The notes: generated from the letters alone by a model not told the origin. Shown: positions 32,801 to 41,884, numbered from the stretch's first letter. The stretch is 64,000 bases of DNA from Pedobacter sp. Leaf194 (GCF_001423945.1 NZ_LMPU01000001.1:1237971-1301970), one strand, 5' to 3'. A program made the numbers and translations.

Positions 32801-32836
32801 AGGTCGATTGATTTTAGTTTGAAATTGACTTTATAG
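29828..32836 (+). CDS. SusC/RagA-family TonB-dependent outer membrane receptor
   Basis: Outer membrane importer of a glycan, peptide or other nutrient, powered by TonB. The 1002 residues comprise a signal peptide (ending near 'CFIRSYSQT'), a carboxypeptidase-regulatory-like domain (ALISGKITDELGKPIPGISVKIKGT...GVFSI), a plug with the SusC signature 'VNALAGKVSGVQITSSSGAPGSSSRIVIRGANSLYGNNEALMVIDGIPV', and a 22-strand barrel ending in 'SIDFSLKLTL' with a terminal aromatic-rich strand. It is followed 25 bp later by its SusD partner. No anti-sigma or sigma factor gene lies beside it and no N-terminal secretin/TonB signalling domain is seen. Confidence 0.95.
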   Translation: MTKLKIILCTLAMLCFIRSYSQTALISGKITDELGKPIPGISVKIKGTSTGASSDAQGVFSIKNVNPSTLVFSGIGYKTMEVSNRGQSNIAVVLTEDQQNLNEIVVTALGVKRDKRNLTYSSQEVKGDQITQSKEPNLVNALAGKVSGVQITSSSGAPGSSSRIVIRGANSLYGNNEALMVIDGIPVNNDETGNLNSGPGTNRIADLDPNIIESINVLKGGAATALYGSDGAKGVIIITTKAGSQNKKPTISFSSSFSIENPLLPEIQNKYSLGSNGVYFDGVNQKTSTSWGALMDTLKINGQPAKVYDQSDLFFKTGKTYTNTVSLNGGGAFSSYFLSYTNLAQEGTIPSTSFDRNTLFGKFSTQVVKDLNITFSLNYANTKNKKVPEGYALESPVWTIFSAPVSYDLQPATNPDGTQRLYRFSRNNPYWVTDNISQTSIVNRFLPTFTADYKPLNWLTITERFGADVYVEQGKYTESLLSVSNPNGRIVNSNTNFRQYNNDLIVNASKSFGDFNLEALLGNNIISTYSENAYANGLGITIPGFNNIASTSTVKFSETSYLTRKIGFYLQSNIDYKKFIILSLTGRYDGTSVLATNNRFYPYGSAATSFIFSNFFSKGLADVMNFGKLRVSYSTVGNASIGPYSLLTPYESQTIRNITFPYQGQSGFLISGTLSDPNLKNERINEFEVGLETGFFKNRLGLEVTYFDKKTKNGIIPSVALAPSTGFNSTSVNSASMRNRGIEILLNAKPVVTENFSWDLTFNYSRIRNKVLSIYKDLTQVGNGFTFIFVDQPYGVIYGTRYARNAAGKLLTDDSGLPFAADEQGIVGDINPDWMAGIVNNFKYKQFSLSFSFDMKKGGDIQNNVDGYGYFYGTPKVTEDRGPRIVDGVNATTGQPNTISVSGQAYYQRANSVLESVIQDGTYVKLRNVSLGYNVKPAWLKKTPFKGLGFQVTGRNLWIYAPHFTGGDPEVSSFGSSNGAQGIYSFSTPTSRSIDFSLKLTL

Positions 32837-32861
32837 GTGATAACAATTAGAAAGAAATAAC

Positions 32862-34259
32862 ATGAAAAAGATATATTTTATTTTAGGTTTTGCCTTCATC
32901 TTCGTTCTTGCGGGATGCAAAAAATACATAGATGTTAACGACGACCCTAACCGGCCGATAGACGTAAAGGAATCGTTGATGCTTCCGCCTATCGAAATGC
33001 TGATTTCGCAAAATATTAACGCAGGTGGCGATGGAAACTTAAGCTTGGTTTTGCAACAGTATATGCAGGTTATTGCGCTTAACCAGGTTGCGCCCAATGC
33101 GGGTACCTACCTTATGTACAACGTAGATATGGATGGCGATTGGAATAATGTTTACGTAAGAACATTGAACAACCTTGTTTTATTAAAAGCGAAAGCGGCT
33201 ACAAATGGCAATTCAAAATATGGTGCCATCGCTAAAATATTAACCGCATATACATTGGGCTATGCTACAGATGCCTGGGGCGATCTGCCATACAGCAAAG
33301 CCTTTTTAGGTGTCGAAGTTCCAAACCCGAGTTACGACAGCCAGCAACAAATCTACGTTCAAATTCAAGCTCTGCTTGATGAGGGCATAGCCGATATTGG
33401 ACGAAATACCGGTTCATCACCAGGAAGCGACGATTATATTTACGCAGGCGACATGGCAAAGTGGAGTAAGCTGGCCTACACATTAAAGGCACGTTACTAC
33501 CTCCATTTAAGCAAAGCGCCAGGTATAACACCGGCTGCACAGGCACAACTTGCTTTAACTGCATTAAATAATGGTATGCAGAGTAACAACGACGATGCTA
33601 AAATTGCATTTAGTGGTGCTGCGGGCGCAGAAAACCCATGGCAACAGAATTTTTTACCAGGCACAACGTATGTGCTTGCCAACACTTTCGTTAATAGTTT
33701 TGCAACCAGAAACGATCCAAGGCTGAGTAAAATGGTTAGCCCGGCCAAGCAAACGGGACTTTATACCGGTAGGCAAATTGGTTTGGAAGACATTGGAAGT
33801 TTGGAATCTTACTCCATTCCCAGTGATTTTTACGCCGGTGCAGGCGCAAATAATTACCTTATAAATTACACTGAAGCTTTGTTCATTAAAGCAGAAGCTT
33901 CGCTTATCGTTTCTGGTGTTGCGGCAGCACAACCTTTCTATCAAGACGGTGTGCGCCAACATATGACAAAGGTAGGCGTAAGTACTGCAGATATAAATAC
34001 TTACCTGGCATTGAGAGGAACACTTACCGCTACAAATGCGCTTCGCTTAATTATCGAGGAAAAGGGCGTATCCAACTTTCTCAATCCAGAAAATTATACC
34101 GATTGGCGCCGAACCGGATTTCCGGCTTTGGTAAAGGTTAAGAATGCACTTTCTGAAATACCAAGAAGGGTACTTTATCCAAATGCAGAAATTACAGCAA
34201 ATCCTCAACCACAGCAAAAAGCTAAACTGGGCGATAGGCTATGGTGGGATGTTAATTAA
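32862..34259 (+). CDS. SusD/RagB-family surface lipoprotein
   Basis: The lid and substrate-binding partner of the SusC-like receptor, anchored on the outer face of the outer membrane. The lipobox 'FVLAGCKKYIDVND' places the lipidated Cys at residue 19. The 465 residues have the TPR-based SusD-like fold of the SusD-like_2 group ('YTLGYATDAWGDLPYSKAF', 'LINYTEALFIKAEASLI', 'FLNPENYTDWRRTGFPALVK'). It shares the transcript with susC-like and ends at a strong terminator. Confidence 0.95.
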   Translation: MKKIYFILGFAFIFVLAGCKKYIDVNDDPNRPIDVKESLMLPPIEMLISQNINAGGDGNLSLVLQQYMQVIALNQVAPNAGTYLMYNVDMDGDWNNVYVRTLNNLVLLKAKAATNGNSKYGAIAKILTAYTLGYATDAWGDLPYSKAFLGVEVPNPSYDSQQQIYVQIQALLDEGIADIGRNTGSSPGSDDYIYAGDMAKWSKLAYTLKARYYLHLSKAPGITPAAQAQLALTALNNGMQSNNDDAKIAFSGAAGAENPWQQNFLPGTTYVLANTFVNSFATRNDPRLSKMVSPAKQTGLYTGRQIGLEDIGSLESYSIPSDFYAGAGANNYLINYTEALFIKAEASLIVSGVAAAQPFYQDGVRQHMTKVGVSTADINTYLALRGTLTATNALRLIIEEKGVSNFLNPENYTDWRRTGFPALVKVKNALSEIPRRVLYPNAEITANPQPQQKAKLGDRLWWDVN

Positions 34260-34285
34260 AAACCTTTTGTTAAGTTTGATTAGTT

Positions 34286-34314
34286 GGGTGCCTTTAACCG
34301 GGCACCCTTTTTTT
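34286..34314 (+). terminator. Terminator after the SusD-like gene
   Basis: GGGTGCC (34286-34292) pairs with GGCACCC (34301-34307), followed by seven Ts. It separates the SusCD transcript from the convergent GH97 gene. Confidence 0.85.
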
Positions 34315-34391
34315 GTGAAAAAGATTTCGGTTCTGGCGACAAAAAAGACCACCAGTTTCGTTTAACTGATGGCCGTAATAGTTGGTTTAGC

Positions 34392-36353
34392 CTAAGGTTG
34401 TGGCGATAAGATGGCGCACCAACCTCCGCCTTTTTCGAGGTTGATGGTGATTTTCTTTCCTTTAGTAGTTTGTAAATGGCTGATTTTATAATCAGACGCA
34501 TGTCTGTCTGCATTCACGCCATCACTTAAAACATCCATTTCGTAAGTTTTATCGTCCAGAAAACTCAAGTCAATATTAAAACTTCGGGCATTCCAATCTG
34601 TCATGCCGGAAATATACCACTTGTTGCCCTTTTTCCTGGCGATGATTGCGTAGCTGCCCACCTTGCCGTCAATCGCTACTGTTTGATCCCAGGTGGTGGG
34701 TATCCGGGAGATAAATTCCGTGCAGGCGGGGTCTTTTAAATAATTCGACGGATTATCGGCCAGCATCTGCAAGGGGCTTTCATACATTACATACATAGCT
34801 ACCTGATGTGCCCTTGTGCCCATGCTCATGGGTTCGCTGTATACAATGCTAAAGTCTTTTTTATTGGCATTTATCATAGCCCCAGGTGTATAATCCATTG
34901 GTCCGGCAGCCATTCTGATAAACGGAAGGGTAACGTTATGTGCCGGTGTAATGTCTGTGCTCCATTTGTTATTCTCCAGTCCGCGAACACCCTCATAGCT
35001 AAGCACATTCGGATATTTACGATTCAGGCCAACTGGTTTATATGCGCCATGTAAATCAACCATCAGGTGGTGCTTCGCCGCAGTTGCGGCAACACGTTCA
35101 TAGAAATTCACCATATATTGGTCGGCTCTGGCCATAAAATCTACTTTTACACCTACTGCTCCCCATTTGGCATAGGTTGCCAGAATATTTTCCATGTCGG
35201 CATCGAGCGGGCCCCATAATGTCCACAGCCACACGCCAACTTTTTTGCTTTTACCGTAAGCAATAATTTCCTGCAAATTTACATCAGGTGTGGTATGGAG
35301 TAAGTCTGTCGTTGTTTTAGTCCAGCCCTCATCCAGCATAATGTATTCCAGGCCAAACTTCGAGGCGAAATCAATGTAATATTTGTAAGTCTGCGTATTA
35401 ATTCCTGCTTTAAAATCTACATTGTAAATGTTATTGTCGTTCCACCAATCCCAGGCTACTTTGCCCGGTTTTATCCAACTGGTTTCGTTTATTGCAGATG
35501 GCGTTGATAGTTTGTAAGTGAGGTTATTAACGAGCAAATCTTTGTCTTCGGGGCAAATGGCAATGCTTCTCCATGGAAATTTTCTGCTGCCTTTAGTTTT
35601 GGCGATATAACTCTGCAGTTTAGTAATCTTGATACCTCTATCTCCAACAGGCTTACTTTCGGCAATATTTTTCGGGTAACCGGCTGTTAACTTATTTCCA
35701 TTAGTGCCAAAAAGAAACATGTTTGGATAGTCATACAGGTCCGATTCGCTGATAAGCATTTTCACACCCGATTTAGCATAAATCAGCATTGGCAGAGCGG
35801 CATGTTGTTGCTCGTTAAATGCGTTGATGGTAGAATCCTTGTACAAACTTTCAAAATGCGACAAGAAATTCGGGTCGCTTTCCTGAGGCCAGAAAACACG
35901 GTTGTTGCTGCCAAAATCGAAATCGGCCGTTTCCTGTTCAATTTCTATCTCATCTTTTAAATCCGTTTGAAAACGATACGCAACGCCATCATTGTAAGCC
36001 CTGAAGTATAAGCTGTAGCCGCCCTTAAAATCGAGTTTAAGTTCATTGTAATTGTTTGCTATCGTTTGGCTCTTAACAGGAACAACGGCCGAAATGGTTT
36101 CATTTGCACTGTATAAACTCTGTTTTAGTAGAACGGGGTTAATCCCCAGCTCAAGTTTATTTTTTAGACTTAGCGCAATTTGGCTGGGTTGCAGAATTAG
36201 GTCCTGCTTGTAGCGAATGCTCCAATAAAGCTTATTGTTTGTGGTTATTGTAATGGTTATCTGCTTATCGGGAGACTTAACCTGAAAATCTTTTCCGTAG
36301 GTAAAGTTGACCACGAAAAAGAATAAAATAACTGTTGTAATAACTTTTCTCAT
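34392..36353 (-). CDS. Glycoside hydrolase family 97, retaining alpha-galactosidase type
   Basis: Exported enzyme of 653 residues with a signal peptide (MRKVITTVILFFFVVNFTYG). Unlike the GH97 at 19360 it has an Asp nucleophile: Asp405 in 'VGVKVDFMARADQ' and Glu460 in 'GVRGLENNKW' are both 10 positions before the Asp415 and Glu470 reported for Bacteroides BtGH97b, a retaining alpha-galactosidase. The Glu that act as base in the inverting subgroup are replaced by Ala-Tyr ('DLHGAYKPVGL'). It is convergent with the SusC/SusD pair, so the three could form a small utilisation locus, though on different transcripts. Confidence 0.93.
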   Translation of the reverse strand: MRKVITTVILFFFVVNFTYGKDFQVKSPDKQITITITTNNKLYWSIRYKQDLILQPSQIALSLKNKLELGINPVLLKQSLYSANETISAVVPVKSQTIANNYNELKLDFKGGYSLYFRAYNDGVAYRFQTDLKDEIEIEQETADFDFGSNNRVFWPQESDPNFLSHFESLYKDSTINAFNEQQHAALPMLIYAKSGVKMLISESDLYDYPNMFLFGTNGNKLTAGYPKNIAESKPVGDRGIKITKLQSYIAKTKGSRKFPWRSIAICPEDKDLLVNNLTYKLSTPSAINETSWIKPGKVAWDWWNDNNIYNVDFKAGINTQTYKYYIDFASKFGLEYIMLDEGWTKTTTDLLHTTPDVNLQEIIAYGKSKKVGVWLWTLWGPLDADMENILATYAKWGAVGVKVDFMARADQYMVNFYERVAATAAKHHLMVDLHGAYKPVGLNRKYPNVLSYEGVRGLENNKWSTDITPAHNVTLPFIRMAAGPMDYTPGAMINANKKDFSIVYSEPMSMGTRAHQVAMYVMYESPLQMLADNPSNYLKDPACTEFISRIPTTWDQTVAIDGKVGSYAIIARKKGNKWYISGMTDWNARSFNIDLSFLDDKTYEMDVLSDGVNADRHASDYKISHLQTTKGKKITINLEKGGGWCAILSPQP

Positions 36354-36967
36354 ATTTTGATATTTTGGTTTGATTTACTTTCTGCACGCTGGTGAAAATG
36401 TTTAAGGCTTATAATTATAGACTATTGGCGGATAACTTCGCCACTCGCTGACGGTTCGCCGGTGCCTTAGCTAAATTAATGGAAATATTTAAGGAAATAA
36501 GCTTTACAATTTGCAAATGCTACGCATTTTTTATCCAGTTTAAATTTGGATTATGCCGCAAGCTTACAGCTTTCAATTGAACACAGCTAGACAAATAAGT
36601 ACCTATCATCTGGCCATTCAGTTATCGCTATTTCAGGTCTGAAAGACATAACTGTTTAATATTATCTGGTTGCAACCATATTTTCACATTATGCTGTAAA
36701 GATTCGAATGATGAAGTTAATATACATATTTTCAGCTTTGTGAATGCCAAACCAGGTTAGTCTGTAAACAGGAAAGATTTATTTTTTTTTAAACGGTAAA
36801 GCCTTAGGTTATCCTTATTGAATGGCCTGAGGTTAGCTGTTTTTAATATCCCTGATTCGATACTGCACGGCGAGGCTATGTCATGTAACTATCTATTTTC
36901 CAACGAAACTGTCTCATCCTGTTCATCAGATGCGACAGCGATTGTCTGCTTTTAACAAATTTAGTTT
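36354..36967. other. 614-bp divergent intergenic region, GH97 to DUF885, no gene seen
   Basis: Contains the divergent start regions of the second GH97 gene (minus) and the DUF885 gene (plus). No frame above about 40 codons looks real. A G+C-richer patch at 36425-36470 could form a hairpin. No full TAnnTTTG is found near either start, and I see no tRNA or repeat array. Confidence 0.4.
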
Positions 36968-38752
36968 ATGCGCAATAATTTGATTTTGTATGCATTACTG
37001 TCAATAGGTTTATGCACTTTTTTTTCTACCAAACTTTGCGCTCAAAACCCGAGCCTTTTTGAGCAAACGAGCGAAATGGGGACGGCAATTATTGGTTATC
37101 AGAAGGATGTAGATGCCATAAACGACTTTTACTATCCTTTTTACACTGGTGGCTTTTATATATCGCCACTAACTACTTTTAAAAGCCCTCTTCAACGGAA
37201 GCGGCTTCAAGATTTAAATAACAGCTATCTTTCAAAATTAAAAGCGCTGAGTTTTGATTCGTTCAGCATTTATGGCAAAGTAGATTACATTTTGCTAAAG
37301 CGACAGATTGAGGCTTCAATTTCACTCCTTAACCAGGAGGAGCTAAATTACCGAACACTGGCCAAGTATTTCCCCTTTGCAGATTCTATTTACAGCCTGG
37401 AAGCGCTTCGCAGAAGAGGAACCTACAAGGATGGCGCACTTTTGGCGGCGCAGCTAAACTCAACCGCTAAGCTGATCGATTCATCATCTGTAAACTTTAA
37501 AAACACAAATAAACTTAATTCGGAACAGTTAAAAACGGCGGCAGAAATTGCCCTAAGTTTGAAATACCGGTTAAAAGGCTTTTATCAGTTTTATATGAAT
37601 TATGAGCCCACATTTACCTGGTGGGTACCAAAGCCTTATGCCCGGGCCGATTCTGCCTTAGCCAGCTATGCTGCGGGTTTCGTGGCTAAAAACGATAGCC
37701 TTTTTATTAGCAAGCACGATAAATTGGGGATAAAAGGATTTCCGGTTGGACGAACAGAACTTATCAGGCAACTGGATTTTGAAATGATTCCTTATAGTCC
37801 GGAACAACTTGTGCAAATAGCCAGTAAAGAGTTTGAGTTTTGCGATGCTGAATTGTTAAAAGCATCAGCCGCGATGGGGTTTGGGAAAGACTGGAAAAAA
37901 GCACAGGAAAAAATAAAAAACAGTTACGTGCCTTTAGGCAGGCAACCTGAACTTATTGTAAAACTCCAGGAAGATGCATTAAAATTTATTAAAGAAAATG
38001 ACCTTATCGACATTCCACCTCTAGCAGAGGAAACCTGGGGGATGGTAATGATGTCTGCAGAAAGGCAACTTGTAAATCCTTTTTTCACAGGCGGGAGAGA
38101 AATCAGCATCTCTTATCCAACGGATAGCATGCAGGAAGATGACAAGTTAATGAGCATGCGGGGCAATAATCCATATTTCTCAAGGGGCACAGTTCAACAC
38201 GAACTATTACCAGGCCATCATTTTCAATATTATATGAACAGCCGCTATAAAGGTTATAGGGACCCATTTAAAACACCTTTCAGTTTGGAAGGCTGGCCTT
38301 TGTATTGGGAGCTTTTACTTTACGATGAAGGTTTTGCGCAAACGCCCGAAGAAAAAATTGGTATGTTATTCTGGCGCATGCATCGCTGTGCAAGAATACT
38401 TTTTTCACTCAACTACCATCTTGGAAAATGGTCGCCACAACAATGTGTCGATTTCCTGGTGGATAGAGTGGGGCATGAGCGTGCCAATGCCGAAGGTGAA
38501 GTGCGTAGGTCATTCCAGGGAAATTATAGTCCGCTTTACCAGATTGCTTATTTAACCGGAGGTTTGCAGCTTTTTGCCTTAAAGAAAGCGCTTGTTGATA
38601 GCGGTAAAATGAGCTTTAAACAATTTCATGATTCAATAATTAAAGAAAATCTTATCCCGGTAGAAATGATTCGCGCAACCTTAACCAATCAACCCTTAAC
38701 CAGAGATTTTACCACATCCTGGAAGTTTTATGACCAACCTGGCAAACCGTAA
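36968..38752 (+). CDS. DUF885 family secreted protein (probable metallopeptidase)
   Basis: A 594-residue protein with a signal peptide (MRNNLILYALLSIGLCTFFSTKLCAQ). The DUF885 hallmark 'VQHELLPGHHFQYYMN' supplies a His-Glu-x-x-x-Gly-His-type zinc site, and a downstream Glu in 'LYDEGFAQTPEE' could be the third ligand. Family members are uncharacterised or act as peptidases. The stop lies 32 bp before the amino acid permease, so the two may form an operon in which released peptides or amino acids are taken up; that link is inference. Confidence 0.85.
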   Translation: MRNNLILYALLSIGLCTFFSTKLCAQNPSLFEQTSEMGTAIIGYQKDVDAINDFYYPFYTGGFYISPLTTFKSPLQRKRLQDLNNSYLSKLKALSFDSFSIYGKVDYILLKRQIEASISLLNQEELNYRTLAKYFPFADSIYSLEALRRRGTYKDGALLAAQLNSTAKLIDSSSVNFKNTNKLNSEQLKTAAEIALSLKYRLKGFYQFYMNYEPTFTWWVPKPYARADSALASYAAGFVAKNDSLFISKHDKLGIKGFPVGRTELIRQLDFEMIPYSPEQLVQIASKEFEFCDAELLKASAAMGFGKDWKKAQEKIKNSYVPLGRQPELIVKLQEDALKFIKENDLIDIPPLAEETWGMVMMSAERQLVNPFFTGGREISISYPTDSMQEDDKLMSMRGNNPYFSRGTVQHELLPGHHFQYYMNSRYKGYRDPFKTPFSLEGWPLYWELLLYDEGFAQTPEEKIGMLFWRMHRCARILFSLNYHLGKWSPQQCVDFLVDRVGHERANAEGEVRRSFQGNYSPLYQIAYLTGGLQLFALKKALVDSGKMSFKQFHDSIIKENLIPVEMIRATLTNQPLTRDFTTSWKFYDQPGKP

Positions 38753-38784
38753 ATTTCCTGACCGGCAAATTAATGTGAAAACTT

Positions 38785-40200
38785 ATGAAAGCAGAAAATA
38801 CACAATTTAAATCGTCATTAAAGTTAATTGATGCCACCATGTTGGTTGCGGGAAGCATGATAGGTTCGGGCATTTTTATTGTTAGCGCAGACATCACCCG
38901 TAATGTGGGCAGTTCTGGCTGGTTACTTATTGTTTGGCTGATAACTGGTTTTATGACACTCACTGCCGCATTAAGCTATGGCGAATTAAGCGCAATGTTC
39001 CCTAAAGCCGGCGGACAATACATTTATTTAAAGGAGGCTTACAATCCGTTGATTAGCTTTTTGTATGGATGGAGTTTTTTTACGGTTATACAAACTGCTA
39101 CAATCGCCGCAGTTGGTGTGGCTTTTGCAAAATTTACAGCATATCTGATACCTGCTTTAAGCGAAGATATTGTAGCCGTCAATTTAGGATTTATAACCAT
39201 TTCGCCGGCCCAGTTGCTTGCCATAGCAATAATTATTTTACTCACTTACATCAACAACAAGGGCGTTAATGCCGGTAAAATTATTCAAACAAGCTTTACG
39301 GTAACAAAACTCCTCAGCCTTTTCGGTCTAATCATTTTTGGTTTATATTTTTTGGATGGCGAAGTATGGAAGAACAACTGGACAAACATGTGGCACCTGG
39401 GGCGTCTGTCTGCCGGTAATACGCTATCGTCATATTCTACGCTGGCTGCTTTTGGCGCAATTGCTGCGGCTATGGTCGGGTCTATTTTTAGTAGCGATTC
39501 CTGGCATAATGTAACGTTTATTGCGGGGGAAATTAAAAATCCGGCCCGAAATATTGGTTTAAGTCTGGCGCTTGGAACCATCATTGTAACCATTCTTTAT
39601 ATTCTCACTAATATAATGTATACCGGCATGCTTTCCCTGCATGACATTGCCTATGCAGATAAAGATCGGGTTGCTGTTTCTGCAGCAAATCACATATTTG
39701 GTACGGCGGGTACAATTGGTATTGCCGTGATGATTATGGTGTCTACTTTCGGCTGCAACAATGGTTTAATTATGGCTGGCGCAAGGGTTTACTATTCTAT
39801 GGCGCAAGACGGTTTGTTTTTTAAAAAGGTTGGCACGCTTAATAAAAATTCAGTTCCGGGTTTTGGCCTGTGGGTTCAATGCTTATTTGCGTGCATATGG
39901 TGTGTTAGTGGTAAATATGGCGATTTGCTTGATATGATTTCCTTCGTTGTCGTAATGTTCTACATGCTAACCATCTTTGGAATTTTTATCCTTCGCAAAA
40001 AACGGCCGGATGCCGAGCGTCCGTATAAGGCCTTTGGCTATCCGGTGCTTCCAATCATTTATATTGCAATGGGCATGGCATTTTGCCTGTTGCTTATCGT
40101 TTATAAACCACGTTTTACCTGGCCAGGTTTATTAATTACTTTAGTGGGTATTCCGGTTTATTACCTTATCAAAAACAATTACCGTTCAAAGCAGTTATAA
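38785..40200 (+). CDS. APC family amino acid permease
   Basis: A 471-residue inner membrane transporter with about 12 hydrophobic segments. The TM1 motif 'LVAGSMIGSGIFIVSADITRNVG' is the helix-breaking substrate site of APC carriers, and 'FPKAGGQYIYLKEAYNPLISFLYGW' matches the LAT-like group. The C-terminal loop 'RKKRPDAERPYKAFGYPVLP' is also typical. The substrate is unknown; neutral amino acids are likely for this group. It follows the DUF885 gene by 32 bp. Confidence 0.92.
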   Translation: MKAENTQFKSSLKLIDATMLVAGSMIGSGIFIVSADITRNVGSSGWLLIVWLITGFMTLTAALSYGELSAMFPKAGGQYIYLKEAYNPLISFLYGWSFFTVIQTATIAAVGVAFAKFTAYLIPALSEDIVAVNLGFITISPAQLLAIAIIILLTYINNKGVNAGKIIQTSFTVTKLLSLFGLIIFGLYFLDGEVWKNNWTNMWHLGRLSAGNTLSSYSTLAAFGAIAAAMVGSIFSSDSWHNVTFIAGEIKNPARNIGLSLALGTIIVTILYILTNIMYTGMLSLHDIAYADKDRVAVSAANHIFGTAGTIGIAVMIMVSTFGCNNGLIMAGARVYYSMAQDGLFFKKVGTLNKNSVPGFGLWVQCLFACIWCVSGKYGDLLDMISFVVVMFYMLTIFGIFILRKKRPDAERPYKAFGYPVLPIIYIAMGMAFCLLLIVYKPRFTWPGLLITLVGIPVYYLIKNNYRSKQL

Positions 40201-40390
40201 AATAATGGCTTGAGAAAGCCGGGTCAAATATTAGCGGGAAGTTGAAACAAGAAAGGCGATGGAGTATCTGGACAGTAGCACACTAAAAACTTAAGGGGAT
40301 TTTTGCGGGGAGCTAGAATCAAAAAAAATACAGTGCCTAAAGGTATTTATGCTATGGTTAGTGGCCGGGTGAGGGATTTAAAGATTTTAC

Positions 40391-40645
40391 TTAAGATTTA
40401 AGTTCAAGATATTGGTTCCAATCGCCAAACCCTGCAAATTGCGCTAAACAATTTAGAATAAAAGGCGTGGCCTCTTTTCTGTTTTCAACAAAAAACATCT
40501 TCAAAGTTTTTTCGGATAAATAGTTGTTTGTTTTGATGAAAATCTGTTCGGAAAGGCCTTTACAGTCTTCAGGTTTGATGTAATCAAGTCCTGATTTTTG
40601 TGCGACCAGAACCTTAAGCTGTGCAATTTTTTCAGAATTATCCAT
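40391..40645 (-). CDS. Small Bacteroidota helical module protein
   Basis: An 84-residue protein from MDNSEKIAQLKVLV. The middle and end, 'YLSEKTLKMFFVENRKEATPFILNCLAQFAGFGDWNQYLE', follow the pattern 'S..TL..F.......P..L..LA.Y.GF.SW..Y', a helical module I know as an N-terminal part of larger Bacteroidota proteins, sometimes fused to other domains. Here it stands alone. Its function is unknown; a DNA- or protein-binding role is a guess. An upstream ATG would add 48 low-complexity residues. It is divergent from the lone response regulator at 40834. Confidence 0.7.
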   Translation of the reverse strand: MDNSEKIAQLKVLVAQKSGLDYIKPEDCKGLSEQIFIKTNNYLSEKTLKMFFVENRKEATPFILNCLAQFAGFGDWNQYLELKS

Positions 40646-40833
40646 ATTGAGAGTTTTGGATTTGTTTAACTGATTTATTGTTAATGGATTATAAAATATT
40701 ACACCTTCGCACATGAAGGTAGGTTTTAAAAATGAAAAAATAAAATTTTGACGTTTTGAATACTTATTTAATGTGAAAATCGAATTCAAAATCTGATATT
40801 GCTTTAATTTTCAGACCTCGTTAAATTACCCCT

Positions 40834-41196
40834 ATGGAAAAGAAGATTTTGTTTCTGGATGACGACCCACTTGCACTTACTGGTCTGGATGCGATGCTTA
40901 CAGGTGAAGGTTATCGGGTTTGCTGCGTTTCTTCGGCAACGTCGCTTGCCGATGCAATGGAAAGTTTCGCCCCACACCTGCTTATACTCGACATCTGGCT
41001 ACCCGACGGTGATGGGAGGTTAATCTGCAATCAATTAAAAACCGGCGAATCTACAAAGCACATTCCAATAATAATGCTTACGGCGCTAACGCACGAAGAA
41101 ATTGGCGAAATAGAATGCGATGCCGATGCAATTATTGGAAAACCATTTAATTCCTCAAATTTAATACGAACGATTGAAGATCTTTTAGACGTTTAA
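40834..41196 (+). CDS. Single-domain response regulator
   Basis: A CheY-like receiver, 120 residues. 'LFLDDDPLALTGLDAML' carries the acidic cluster, Asp53 in 'LLILDIWLPDGDGRLIC' is the phosphoacceptor, Thr in 'IMLTALT' is the switch residue and Lys103 is in 'IIGKPFNSS'. There is no output domain and no kinase nearby. It shares a 188-bp promoter region with the divergent small module gene. Confidence 0.9.
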   Translation: MEKKILFLDDDPLALTGLDAMLTGEGYRVCCVSSATSLADAMESFAPHLLILDIWLPDGDGRLICNQLKTGESTKHIPIIMLTALTHEEIGEIECDADAIIGKPFNSSNLIRTIEDLLDV

Positions 41197-41493
41197 ATGC
41201 CTTAAAATTATATTGAATTCAAATTTTTTTGCAAGTTAATTTTTCAATTTACTTTCATGCGGCTTTTCTCAGCGCATAATTATCCTATTTAATCTGAGGT
41301 TCTAATTCCGGTCAATTTCGCCATTAGCCGAAAAGATTGGAAAGTCTTTTTAAGATATAAGTTTCTATTGCACAACATTTTAATATTCGGAAAATAGTCG
41401 AAGAAGCCAGCGATAACTGCCTTGATGGCTTTTCTTTGGGGCGATAAAGTTATAAGCCAATTAGCAGGCGGGAAAAAATAATTTAAAAAGCAC
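41197..41493 (+). other. Spacer downstream of the response regulator, no gene seen
   Basis: About 300 bp of A+T-rich sequence without a credible frame, tRNA or terminator. It leads into the promoter at 41494. Confidence 0.4.
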
Positions 41494-41523
41494 TTTGAAA
41501 TTCAAAGTAAATTAATATTTTTG
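41494..41523 (+). promoter_or_regulatory. Bacteroidota-type promoter for the small membrane protein
   Basis: TTTG (41494-41497), an 18-base spacer and TATTTTTG (41516-41523), both full matches to the phylum consensus. The ATG is 22 bp downstream. This is the clearest promoter in the window. Confidence 0.75.
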
Positions 41524-41545
41524 TGTTGTTTAATCAATAAAGGAT

Positions 41546-41884
41546 ATGACACAAACAGAAAATCTAACTAGAAAATCCATCTTTACACCTGCTTTAGGCA
41601 AAAGAATGGCCGTAGGGGCAATAATTGCATTAGGCGTTATAAGTGCTTTTGTAATCGGTGCTGGTAGCGGAAACCCAAGTTGGGGCGATTATTGGCGCAT
41701 AAAACCATTATTGTTAACACCTTTTTTGGGTGCAATTGTTGGCCTGTGTTATGACGTTACAGAGCCACTTCGAAAAATAAAAGGCTGGACTGGGAAAGTG
41801 TTCTTAGTTTTAAGTTTTGTAGGTTATTTCATCGGGTTATGGATGAGTTTAGTGCTAGGCCTGGCAGGAACCATGTGGGACTAA
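41546..41884 (+). CDS. Small membrane protein, three predicted helices
   Basis: A 112-residue protein with hydrophobic segments at about residues 21-42, 51-67 and 81-109 and an aspartate or lysine between them (TEPLRKIKGWTGK). The N-terminus is cytoplasmic-type (MTQTENLTRKSIFTPALGKRM). Similar Sphingobacteriaceae proteins are sometimes labelled as potassium transporter-like, but nothing in this sequence shows a transport function. It has its own strong promoter. Confidence 0.75.
   Translation: MTQTENLTRKSIFTPALGKRMAVGAIIALGVISAFVIGAGSGNPSWGDYWRIKPLLLTPFLGAIVGLCYDVTEPLRKIKGWTGKVFLVLSFVGYFIGLWMSLVLGLAGTMWD

Noticed and set aside
36354..36967. Small RNA or hidden gene in the 614-bp GH97-DUF885 gap
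   Set aside because: No terminator, no full promoter and no credible frame were found, so no feature is claimed.
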